From Coleofasciculus sp. S288 (GTDB lineage: Bacteria > Cyanobacteriota > Cyanobacteriia > Cyanobacteriales > Coleofasciculaceae), in contig JAIUYC010000087.1 of the NCBI GenBank assembly GCA_020216575.1, positions 1 to 9,195 of the forward strand: a DNA stretch of 9,195 nucleotides, read 5' to 3'. The position numbers and the translations under genes are program-made. The notes below the pieces were generated by a model. It did no database searches and was not told where the DNA came from. It saw only the letters and a list, made by a program, of their open reading frames with translations. Below are positions 1-7,166 of this stretch, piece by piece. Numbering within the stretch: the stretch's first letter is position 1; each line of letters opens with the position of its first letter.

Positions 1-641
1 TATAAGAGTTTATTACCACTAACTGAAACCACATCAAATCCATTTTCTTGGAACACTTTAAACCAACGGTCTTTGCTAAAATAATAGAGTTCTGAAAGAG
101 CACTTGGATACTCTCCATGAGGGCCAGCAAGTAGAATTCGCTTGATCACATAGGTGAGACCATGCTGCTTTAGCTTTTCTTGGACAGAGGGTGCCATTGC
201 CATTCCGGGAATAGAATGCTGTTGCCCCAGTAACCGCTTCAAGATATAGAGGTAATGGGCGATACTAGCCCAGAAACGCCAAGCAGAACTGGGTAAAATA
301 TGTATGGCAAAGCCTCCAGGCTTTAAGACTCTGCCTATCTCAGCGAGGATTGGAGGCAGAGCTGGTATATGTTCTAAAACATTTGATGAAAAGACAATGT
401 CAAAGCTTATACTTTCAAATGGAATGTTTTTACCATCGTAATCCTGTACAGGATAATAGTACTTTTGCGAAGCAGACCGTTGAGGAATATCGATGGAAAA
501 CACTTCACATCCCCAAGAGGAAATCAGGCTAGCCTGATATCCGCTTCCACCTCCAAGTTCTAGGACACGCAGACCGGGCTTAAAGTAAGGTTTAACAAGA
601 TCAAGTTCTGCTCTACGTAATGTTTCTAAATAACCTTGCAT
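1..641 (-). CDS. Class I SAM-dependent methyltransferase, partial (3' end beyond window)
   Basis: This gene is open from an ATG at 641 to the left edge, giving 213 residues without a stop, so the C-terminus is missing. It reads as a Rossmann-fold methyltransferase. Residues 26-36 form the SAM-binding motif I (VLELGGGSGYQ), an acidic SAM-ribose position follows near residue 53 (FSIDIP), then the FSSNVLEHIP segment typical of Methyltransf_11/23-type enzymes, and LKPGGFAIHILP as the post-motif strand. An in-frame TAA lies 12 nt before the ATG, with a possible TTG start between them. No clear ribosome-binding site is seen. It lies 50 nt after the asnB stop on the same strand and is probably co-transcribed. 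The likely role is methylation of a sugar or lipid-linked glycan in the cytoplasm; the acceptor cannot be read from the sequence. It is the third methyltransferase of the locus and differs clearly from the other two. Confidence 0.85.
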   Translation of the reverse strand, partial: MQGYLETLRRAELDLVKPYFKPGLRVLELGGGSGYQASLISSWGCEVFSIDIPQRSASQKYYYPVQDYDGKNIPFESISFDIVFSSNVLEHIPALPPILAEIGRVLKPGGFAIHILPSSAWRFWASIAHYLYILKRLLGQQHSIPGMAMAPSVQEKLKQHGLTYVIKRILLAGPHGEYPSALSELYYFSKDRWFKVFQENGFDVVSVSGNKLL

Positions 642-691
642 ATCTTTCAATTAAGTTTTGCGGACTGCCTTTACCAAGATAGAAGGACAAG

Positions 692-2647
692 CTAGGAATT
701 CTGGCTTTCATCTAACCATGCCTGGAACATTAGCACATCCCACAAATAATACTGCCAGTTGCGATCGCCCGAAAGATGCTCGACCCACTTCTGGCGAATG
801 GGTTGGGGATTGAAGAAACCTTCGTGGCGCAAACGCCGTTCATCGAGCAAGGCTTCAGCCCAGTCTCGCAGCTGACCACGTAACCAGGCGTCAATAGGGA
901 TGCCAAAGCCCATCTTGGGTCGTTCGATGAGACTTGGCGGAACATACTGATATAAAACTTGGCGCAGCAGCCATTTGCCCTGACCATTGCGGATTTTCAT
1001 ATCGAGCGGAATCTGCCAAGCAAATTCCACAACATGGGGATCTAATAGAGGAACACGAGCTTCCAAGCTGACGCCCATTGTGGCTCTGTCAACTTTAACT
1101 AAGATATTGTCGGGTAGATAGGTGACGGTGTCGAGGTACATCATCCGCTGAGTAAAATCTGGTAAGTTTGCCCAGCTTTGGTGATCGGCTAAGGCTGTAA
1201 TCGGTTCTGAGCTATTCAGTACTAATGCTTCTGGTTCTTTCCAATGGGAAACCAGACCAGTGTACATGGCTTCGGGGCTTTCAACTGCTAAAACTTCTGC
1301 TAGTTTGTGTAGCTTATCACCAGGATTGTGTTGCTTGAGGATTGCTGGTAGCACTGGGTGAAGGTTAGCAAAGGTCTGGTTCCAGGTTTGGGGCGATCGC
1401 ATCGTTAAAGCACGCGCAGCAATATTTCGCAGAGGGTAGGGTATCCAACCAATCTGCTGCCAAATGCGACGCCCCCAGAAGTAACGACTATAGCCACCGA
1501 AAAGTTCATCTCCCGCGTCTCCTGAAAGGCTAACAGTAACCTGTTGTCTGGCTAACTGAGCAACCAGGAAAGTGGGAAGCTGAGAGGCGTCAGCGAAGGG
1601 TTCGTCATAAAGGGTGGGCAGTTTGGGTATAACCGCGATCGCTTCAGCAGGAGTGACATATAGCTCTGTGTGGTTGGTTCCCAATCGCTGGGCAACTGCC
1701 TTTGCATACTTTGCCTCGTTGTAACTGTCCTCATAGAAACCGATGCTAAACGTCTTTACGGGCTGAGTACTTTGAGCCTGCATCAGAGCAACTACAGTAG
1801 AGGAATCAACGCCACCGGATAGGAAGGCTCCTAGAGGTACGTCTGCTACCATGCGTAAACTGATAGCATCCCGTAAAAGGGTATCTAGTTGGTTGAGCGC
1901 TTCTGTTTCTGAGCCAATAAACGGCTGACAAATACCAGCTTCAGCCACTGATTTGACAGACCAGTAGGGTATAGATTTAGCAGTAGTAGCCCCTAGCTGC
2001 ACTGTCAATACACAAGCTGGGGGCAGTTTATAAACGCCTTGGTAAATTGAGTAGGGTGTAGGAATGTAGTTATGCCGCAGGTATAGAGCTAAGGCATCGC
2101 GGTTGATTTCAGCTTTGAAGCCAGGATATGCTCTGAGAGCTTTCAGTTCTGAGGCAAAGAGAAAGGTTTGATCCATCCAGCTGTAGTAGAGGGGTTTTTC
2201 TCCCAAGCGATCGCGTCCCAAGTGCAAGAGGTGTTCTTGCCTGTCCCAAAGGGCAAAAGCAAACATCCCATTAAAGCGCCGAACAGCTGCATCCAATCCC
2301 CACTGGCTGAAGCTTGCTAGCATGACTTCGGTGTCGGAGTGACCCCGGAACTGATGACCCAACTGTTCTAGCTGACGGCACAGTTCTAGGAAGTTATAAA
2401 TTTCGCCATTGAAGACAATCACATAGCGACCATCGGCAGACACCATGGGTTGATGTCCTTGTGGGGAAAGGTCTACAATCGCGAGTCGTCGATGACCTAG
2501 GGCAATCCCTGCTTCTGCATCTACCCAGCTACCGTCATCATCTGGGCCACGATGGAAGAGCGTATCTGACATCCGTTGAACCGTTTGCCAAATTTTGTCA
2601 TTGCTTAGTTGTTGGGATGGCTCCCAAAAGCCGATGATGCCGCACAT
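692..2647 (-). CDS. asnB: Asparagine synthase-type glutamine-dependent amidotransferase
   Basis: This 651-residue protein has the two AsnB domains. The N-terminal class II glutaminase domain starts MCGIIGF, with Cys2 as the nucleophile after Met removal, and has HRGPD (32-36), RRLAIVD (53-59), FNGEIYN (79-85) and SDTEV (104-108). The ATP-pyrophosphatase domain has the SGGVDSS P-loop (277-283) and SGDAGDELFGGY (375-386). All expected catalytic elements are present, so it should hydrolyse glutamine, channel ammonia and adenylate a carboxylate. The required Cys2 fixes the start at 2647, although no good Shine-Dalgarno precedes it; the start lies inside an overlapping small ORF and translation may be coupled. 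The length is usual for the family. Placement inside a polysaccharide operon suggests, by analogy with WbpS/WbtH-like AsnB homologues of O-antigen loci, that it may amidate a uronic acid rather than make free asparagine. That is inference; ordinary asparagine synthase remains possible. The gene is visibly GC-richer than its neighbours and holds four HIP1 sites. Confidence 0.93.
   Translation of the reverse strand: MCGIIGFWEPSQQLSNDKIWQTVQRMSDTLFHRGPDDDGSWVDAEAGIALGHRRLAIVDLSPQGHQPMVSADGRYVIVFNGEIYNFLELCRQLEQLGHQFRGHSDTEVMLASFSQWGLDAAVRRFNGMFAFALWDRQEHLLHLGRDRLGEKPLYYSWMDQTFLFASELKALRAYPGFKAEINRDALALYLRHNYIPTPYSIYQGVYKLPPACVLTVQLGATTAKSIPYWSVKSVAEAGICQPFIGSETEALNQLDTLLRDAISLRMVADVPLGAFLSGGVDSSTVVALMQAQSTQPVKTFSIGFYEDSYNEAKYAKAVAQRLGTNHTELYVTPAEAIAVIPKLPTLYDEPFADASQLPTFLVAQLARQQVTVSLSGDAGDELFGGYSRYFWGRRIWQQIGWIPYPLRNIAARALTMRSPQTWNQTFANLHPVLPAILKQHNPGDKLHKLAEVLAVESPEAMYTGLVSHWKEPEALVLNSSEPITALADHQSWANLPDFTQRMMYLDTVTYLPDNILVKVDRATMGVSLEARVPLLDPHVVEFAWQIPLDMKIRNGQGKWLLRQVLYQYVPPSLIERPKMGFGIPIDAWLRGQLRDWAEALLDERRLRHEGFFNPQPIRQKWVEHLSGDRNWQYYLWDVLMFQAWLDESQNS
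761..2214. repeat. Four HIP1 palindromes (GCGATCGC) inside asnB
   Basis: Exact GCGATCGC octamers lie at 761-768, 1393-1400, 1635-1642 and 2207-2214. HIP1 is a known over-represented cyanobacterial palindrome, so these support the assignment of the host. Four in less than 2 kb contrasts with none in the following 6.6 kb. Confidence 0.9.
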
Positions 2648-2741
2648 TTATTTTCATATCCAATAGTTGCAAGATAATCACTAACGCCACAAGGGCAACA
2701 CTTAAACCAATAGTAAAAACAAAAGTAAGTCTTCTTTTCAT
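2598..2741 (-). CDS. 47-residue single-pass membrane micro-ORF (possible gene remnant or leader)
   Basis: A short open frame begins with ATG at 2741 and ends with TGA at 2598-2600. It is preceded by AAAAGGACTAACG, which places an AGGA Shine-Dalgarno 6 nt before the start, the best such site among the leftward genes apart from that of the zinc-ribbon methyltransferase. The peptide begins MKRRLTFVFTIGLSVALVAL, has a basic N-terminus, and one hydrophobic helix covers about residues 5-27. It starts 19 nt after the glycosyltransferase stop. Its last 16 or so residues are read out of frame from the first codons of asnB, so that tail is unlikely to have evolved for its own function. It could be a real small membrane protein, a translated leader coupled to asnB, or the surviving 5' end of a membrane protein gene whose remainder was lost. 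I do not recognise a family. Confidence 0.45.
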   Translation of the reverse strand: MKRRLTFVFTIGLSVALVALVIILQLLDMKINVRHHRLLGAIPTTKQ

Positions 2742-2745
2742 CGTT

Positions 2746-2753
2746 AGTCCTTT
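2746..2753 (-). promoter_or_regulatory. Shine-Dalgarno of the 47-codon ORF
   Basis: On the - strand this reads AAAGGACT, with AGGA at 2751-2748 and 6 nt to the ATG at 2741. Most other starts in the leftward gene series lack a visible site, so its presence is the main argument that the small frame is, or once was, translated. Confidence 0.55.
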
Positions 2754-2760
2754 TTATTAT

Positions 2761-3918
2761 TTATCCAGAAATTACCTCTTCATAGATTTGTTGATATTTT
2801 TGAACTACACTTTCAAGCGAGAAATTATCTTTAATCCGTTGACGTGCTCTTGCACCCAGTTCGCGTCTAGCTAGAGTTCCCATTTCAATTAACTCCAACC
2901 ACGCGGTACATAATCCTTCTGGATCTCGTGGTGGCACTACTCTTCCTGTATTGCCCACAAGCCAAGCTGAATCTCCTACATCTGTTACTACGCAGGGGAC
3001 ACCACAGGACATTGCTTCTCCCACAGCTAGAGGAAATCCTTCCCCGTAGGCAGAAGACAAAGAAGTAATGTCTAAAGCACTATTCAAGCGCGGTATATCT
3101 GTGCGCTCTCCCAGCAAGGAGATCTGATTGATAAGTCCCAACTCTTGAATTAACTGATGTAGACCTAGATTATTTCTTTCTACCCCTTGTCCAGCCAGCA
3201 GAAAATGTACATTGGAATAGTTCTTTGAGAGAAGGGCAGCAGCTTGTAAAAAGTTTTTATGGTCTTTTTGAGGATGGAAGCGAGCAATTAAACCAATTAA
3301 GATAGTCTCTTCAGGCAAACCTAGCTCTGCTCTAACACTTAACCGAGATTCAACTGATGTAATAAACATCCCAGTGTCAATACCATTTGGAATTACACAG
3401 GCTTCCTGAACGTAAAAACCCAAGGCTTCGTGTTGTAGCTGACTAACCTTAGAAACAAAAATAATCTTCCTAGCAAGCTTAGAAATATAAGCAGATAAAT
3501 TAATGACTGCTACGGTCATTTTCTTTTCATAATCCAAGGAGTAAATTGAATTTTGAATGTCCCAGAAAACAGGTGTTTTTTGTAGGGATAAAATACTAGA
3601 AAGCTGGGCTGCTACATTGCCATGATACATCCAGCCTTGAATTAAATCAGGTTGAAGTTGACGTACTGTTTGAAGCAAACAATAGGCGGCTTTGGGAGTT
3701 GGAATTCCAGGCTTCATGCCAACCGTATAAACGGGTATACTTAGTGCTTCAATTAAATCTCCCAATCTTCCCCGATCCATCAACGAAATTACAATCGGAT
3801 CAAACCTTTCTCTATTAAGAGATGATAGCAACTTATATAGCATCATTTCTGCGCCGCCAGTCAAGAGATCGGTAATAATAAATACTAAACGCTTCGGGAA
3901 TTTATTAGCTGCTTTCAT
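2761..3918 (-). CDS. GT4-family (GT-B fold) glycosyltransferase
   Basis: This 385-residue protein is typical in length for glycosyltransferase family 4. The N-terminal Rossmann domain carries the glycine-rich TGGAEMML segment (20-27), usual for the acceptor-side domain. A linker has VIPNGID (175-181). The C-terminal domain has RFHPQKDH (213-220), which matches the phosphate-contacting part of the nucleotide-sugar site, and the retaining-GT4 E-x7-E motif at E293 and E301 (EGFPLAVGE). It is expected to transfer a sugar from an NDP-sugar to a lipid-linked acceptor at the cytoplasmic membrane face, with retention of configuration. The sugar specificity cannot be inferred. It starts at ATG 3918, 25 nt after the preceding membrane-protein gene, without a clear Shine-Dalgarno. 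It is the only glycosyltransferase in the window, so further ones must lie outside if the repeat unit has several sugars. Confidence 0.92.
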   Translation of the reverse strand: MKAANKFPKRLVFIITDLLTGGAEMMLYKLLSSLNRERFDPIVISLMDRGRLGDLIEALSIPVYTVGMKPGIPTPKAAYCLLQTVRQLQPDLIQGWMYHGNVAAQLSSILSLQKTPVFWDIQNSIYSLDYEKKMTVAVINLSAYISKLARKIIFVSKVSQLQHEALGFYVQEACVIPNGIDTGMFITSVESRLSVRAELGLPEETILIGLIARFHPQKDHKNFLQAAALLSKNYSNVHFLLAGQGVERNNLGLHQLIQELGLINQISLLGERTDIPRLNSALDITSLSSAYGEGFPLAVGEAMSCGVPCVVTDVGDSAWLVGNTGRVVPPRDPEGLCTAWLELIEMGTLARRELGARARQRIKDNFSLESVVQKYQQIYEEVISG

Positions 3919-3943
3919 TAGTAACTACAGAAATTAGGTAAGG

Positions 3944-5275
3944 CTAATGTCTATGAAGGATTTTCCGTCGTCGCCCCAGGTAAAGTAATAAGCCGAGCAG
4001 AATTGGTAATATTTGTAATTTGAAGCGGACTGCCGCTCCAAGGTTTTGGAAAGAGATAAAGCTGTAAACAGTTGCCCAAGTCACTACTAGTAGAGTAGCC
4101 CAAAGAACGATTGGGTTTTTAAAATCTTTCCAGCGAGTTCTTAGAACTGCCAGACTTAGTAGAAATAGGAGTATTAGGTTTTCTAGACCAGCCAACAAAC
4201 CAAAGAGATTTACAACTTCTCCCGGTAAAGGTCTAAATAGAGCTGTAAACGCCCCAAAGGGAATAAAAGTAATCAGTTGATCAATCTGGGTAAAATCTGT
4301 ATTAACTACTTGTGCAGAACCTCCATAGTTCCAGAGACGGGACAAGATATTCAGAGAAATCAGTAGCTCTTGAAGGGAGGCAATATTAAAAAACTTCTGA
4401 ACTCGAATGATTCCAAAGCTGAGTGCAATCCCTATCAGTATACTCAGGATTACTTTAGTAAATGTGCTGTGCTTTTGTAATATAAAAGTCATTATGACTG
4501 GTATTAGCAGAATTGGACTTATCCAAAAACGGATAAAAGTAGCGATAACGGCTCCAACTCCTAATATCCACAAGTAGCACCACTGGTTGCGTCGATGCCA
4601 CCCTATCATCCCATATGTGTAGAGTGATATTCCTAGTAGAGCTGTCGGTTCTTTTCCAATAATTGATGTCCAGAATAAGATAGAGGGGAAAAAAGCTAGC
4701 CCATACAGAACTGATATTTTTTCTTTTTTTAGAAAGATTACGACAGCTCGATAGAATATATAAATTGCTACTAAACCGATCATAGAAAAACTGGCTTTAA
4801 GAGCATGGTAGGACTCTGGTAAAAACTGGTAGTGTAGCCAGACCAGCCTTAAAATGTTTCCTGTTCCATCTGTTATCGTGAAATTAGTCCAGTTAAAATC
4901 AGGCTGCCTTGGCGTATCGAAATAGAAATAGCTGTCCAAGCTGGAGTAGTAGGCTTCAAACACCAGCATGAAACCCAGAGCAACTAGCGATTTTACTAAC
5001 CAAAGACTTAAGAGAGCAGCTTTATCTTTACTAGGAACAGGCCAGATTAGAATACTTACACCTAGGGCGATAGACCACAATAGCCCGATTGTATAATCCC
5101 AGAGCAAGTTAGTCTGTGGAATATTTTGTCCTAAAGTAATTATGGAATTTGTAATTAGTAAAAAAAGCACTCCTATACCAGCAAAGCCAAGAAATATTTG
5201 GGAAATTAGCTGGGGTGTTTTTTGAATTCTATAATTGGTAATTTTCACAAAAACATTAATTGTAGGAGGAGTCAT
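3944..5275 (-). CDS. Multi-pass membrane protein, candidate polysaccharide polymerase (Wzy-like)
   Basis: This 443-residue, strongly hydrophobic protein has roughly 10-12 membrane-spanning stretches, for example around 27-47, 60-80, 88-108, 162-182, 190-223, 234-267, 272-291, 356-379, 387-410 and 418-434. A polar loop at about 109-160 contains DSYFYFD. A conserved-looking FFPSILFWTS-IGKE segment lies at 195-209 and an FRPLPGE segment at 347-353. Similar 'FPS-FW-S--KE/D' and 'FRP-P-E' segments occur, from memory, in uncharacterised integral membrane proteins of exopolysaccharide loci. Size, topology and position between export and transfer genes fit a Wzy-type polymerase; a membrane glycosyltransferase is the alternative. 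An in-frame TAA directly precedes the ATG at 5275, which limits the start. No Shine-Dalgarno is visible. The 109 nt between it and the upstream methyltransferase (5276-5384) hold no recognisable gene or hairpin. Confidence 0.6.
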   Translation of the reverse strand: MTPPTINVFVKITNYRIQKTPQLISQIFLGFAGIGVLFLLITNSIITLGQNIPQTNLLWDYTIGLLWSIALGVSILIWPVPSKDKAALLSLWLVKSLVALGFMLVFEAYYSSLDSYFYFDTPRQPDFNWTNFTITDGTGNILRLVWLHYQFLPESYHALKASFSMIGLVAIYIFYRAVVIFLKKEKISVLYGLAFFPSILFWTSIIGKEPTALLGISLYTYGMIGWHRRNQWCYLWILGVGAVIATFIRFWISPILLIPVIMTFILQKHSTFTKVILSILIGIALSFGIIRVQKFFNIASLQELLISLNILSRLWNYGGSAQVVNTDFTQIDQLITFIPFGAFTALFRPLPGEVVNLFGLLAGLENLILLFLLSLAVLRTRWKDFKNPIVLWATLLVVTWATVYSFISFQNLGAAVRFKLQILPILLGLLLYLGRRRKILHRH

Positions 5276-5384
5276 TTAAAGTGCTTTACAGCTTTAACAT
5301 CTCCCGATCTAGCTTCAAACTCATCGATTTCAGATATTTGCAGATAGATGATAAGTCTGCGTCGGTTGTCACAAATTGCAAATT

Positions 5385-6182
5385 CTACTTCAAAGCTACA
5401 CAATTGATATAGGGTGAGGCCAGCCTATTCGGTTTAAACCTTCCTAACTTAGTTTCCAAATACCATATAATTACTGAAAAACCAATCAAAAAGAAAAGTA
5501 AGCCTTTCTTTATAAGCCATGCGATTGAACCGATTGGAATACCATTTAGATTGCATACACCAAAGTGAGTACTCATAAAATAATCACAGTCAACAACTTT
5601 GAGTTTAGAAACCTTGTGAGATTCAGCTAGGGCATCGGAGTCTAACAAAACATGTATATCAAAAACAGGTCGATTGATTAGTTTCTGAAACCAACCAGTC
5701 AAACCAACCATATTAGGAATGATAGTAATCATTATTCCTTTAGGTTTGAGGAATTTTGAAAATGCTTGTATGCAGGTTGCTGTATCCTCGAAGTGTTCGG
5801 CAACGCCAAAGGAGATTACCACATCAAATTCTTCTAACATAGTCTCTGGCGGTGCAAAAAAATCACTACACACCACATCACCTTTAACAGCCGCTTTAGA
5901 TAATATATATTTCTCCTGCTCACAACCAATTTCAGAATAATCAAGTCCAAAAATTTGGAAACCGAACTCTTTAGCGAAGTAAGGAAGCCACACTGAGTTC
6001 GCACAACCAATCTCTAGGAGTTTCATCTGGCGAGTTTCCATACCAGCGAACACTCCACAAAAATATTGATGCCAACACCGTCTAGGGTAATTTCTCAATC
6101 CTGGTAAGCTTGGATCTACCAAACTAGGTATCCTACCGATGAACCAAGAGTCATCCCAGTACTTCTTGCTTGCTTTCTCCAT
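5385..6182 (-). CDS. Class I SAM-dependent methyltransferase with hydrophobic C-terminal helix
   Basis: This 265-residue protein has a Methyltransf_23/UbiG-like core. Motif I is LLEIGCANS (55-63), the acidic residue for the SAM ribose is D81 in GLDYS, followed by SFGVAEHFED (124-133) and FLKPKGIMITIIPN (144-157). After the core, residues about 219-242 form a hydrophobic stretch (starting SIAWLIKKGLLFF) flanked by basic residues. This suggests a membrane-associated or re-entrant helix that would hold the enzyme next to lipid-linked intermediates. The start at ATG 6182 follows an in-frame TAA 9 nt upstream and has no evident Shine-Dalgarno. It lies 16 nt after the zinc-ribbon methyltransferase gene and is probably co-transcribed with it. 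The likely role is methylation of a sugar in the repeat unit; the target is unknown. Its base composition is AT-rich compared with asnB. Confidence 0.85.
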   Translation of the reverse strand: MEKASKKYWDDSWFIGRIPSLVDPSLPGLRNYPRRCWHQYFCGVFAGMETRQMKLLEIGCANSVWLPYFAKEFGFQIFGLDYSEIGCEQEKYILSKAAVKGDVVCSDFFAPPETMLEEFDVVISFGVAEHFEDTATCIQAFSKFLKPKGIMITIIPNMVGLTGWFQKLINRPVFDIHVLLDSDALAESHKVSKLKVVDCDYFMSTHFGVCNLNGIPIGSIAWLIKKGLLFFLIGFSVIIWYLETKLGRFKPNRLASPYINCVALK

Positions 6183-6198
6183 GATTAATTACAAATAA

Positions 6199-7161
6199 CT
6201 AAGGTTTGGTTGCAATGTATGTGACTATTCCATAATTGTTTGAAAGTATCTGATATTTCTCAAAAAGAGGCATAAGTATCATATCTATCAAGGTAAAAGG
6301 ACTTCTAGAAACAGCATATCGAAAATTTGATCCTAGACTTTTATTAATTTTATGTTTGTTGAAATATTCTATTCTCGTCGGTGGAATATCTTCCCATTTT
6401 AAATCACATCTTTTGATGTGACGATAGACATAATAACGCAACCAATTGACAGGATGCATTGGATATATCTTATCACTGTAATCACTTTTAATAAGTTCAA
6501 GCCCGGAACTAGCAAGATATTTTCTAACTGTTTCTTCTGTATAAAAGTATAAGTGCCGTGGTAAGTCTTCCCGAAAAAGACATCTCGATGAAATGCTTTC
6601 AAAATTGGTTACCAAAAATACAAAAAATCCACCGACTTTTAAAACTTCAGCAGCTTTTTGGAAATAAGCCATTGGATTGTGAACATGCTCCAAGACTGCC
6701 CAGGCGGTTATTGCATCGTAATACGGTTCGCATATGGGTATATCCGTAAACTCCTGGTTGTATATTTTGAAGTCCGAAATGGGTTTGGAGTTAGGAGATA
6801 CTTCTACACCCTCAACCTGCCATCCAAGATTTTGCATGTATCTCGGAAAATCACCATTCGCACATCCAACATCCAATAAAGACTTTTTATCCTTACCCCT
6901 TGGAATATTCGTCAAAAATTTTGCCTGAGTCCTGTAACGACGCTGATGAAAATTTCGTTCCTTTTCAAAGCTTTCATAAAAAGATGGAGGATAGTAACGG
7001 AATATCTCTGAATAAGCTGGGCGCGGATTTACAAAACCTAAACCACAGCTTTTACATTCAACTACAGTAAACCACTCATCCTTAAAGTAGAGCCTATCTG
7101 GCATTGAATATACAACTCGATAGTCTTCTGAACCACAGAGATTACAATTGATAGTTTCCAT
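6199..7161 (-). CDS. Zinc-ribbon SAM-dependent methyltransferase (sugar/glycan type)
   Basis: The frame is open to 7209, but I place the start at ATG 7161, giving 320 residues beginning METINCNLCGS. That ATG has a GGAG Shine-Dalgarno 8 nt upstream and leaves 5 nt to the flippase stop, whereas the upstream start would bury 16 extra residues in the flippase gene. An N-terminal zinc ribbon uses Cys6/Cys9 and Cys36/Cys39 (CNLC and CKSC, followed by GLGFVNPRP). It precedes a Rossmann methyltransferase with LLDVGCANGD (95-104), AWAVLEHVHNP and VLKVGGFFVFLV. This architecture is known from sugar methyltransferases and many enzymes of surface-glycan loci. The C-terminal third beyond the core is less familiar and may carry acceptor specificity. 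Base composition is markedly AT-rich: 6241-6300 has 18 G/C in 60, against 34 in 60 at 781-840 in asnB. Confidence 0.88.
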   Translation of the reverse strand: METINCNLCGSEDYRVVYSMPDRLYFKDEWFTVVECKSCGLGFVNPRPAYSEIFRYYPPSFYESFEKERNFHQRRYRTQAKFLTNIPRGKDKKSLLDVGCANGDFPRYMQNLGWQVEGVEVSPNSKPISDFKIYNQEFTDIPICEPYYDAITAWAVLEHVHNPMAYFQKAAEVLKVGGFFVFLVTNFESISSRCLFREDLPRHLYFYTEETVRKYLASSGLELIKSDYSDKIYPMHPVNWLRYYVYRHIKRCDLKWEDIPPTRIEYFNKHKINKSLGSNFRYAVSRSPFTLIDMILMPLFEKYQILSNNYGIVTYIATKP

Positions 7162-7166
7162 TTGTT

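Noticed and set aside
350..532. 60-residue + strand open frame
   Set aside because: It lies antisense within the left-edge methyltransferase, has no family resemblance, and is explained as a shadow of that gene.
5276..5384. Possible internal promoter or small gene in the 109-nt gap
   Set aside because: A TATCAT-like hexamer lacks a -35 partner at proper spacing, and the longest ATG frame I noticed is about 12 codons.
6558..6928. Several overlapping + strand open frames of 60-75 residues
   Set aside because: They are antisense to the zinc-ribbon methyltransferase, mutually overlapping in different frames, and carry no recognisable domains.
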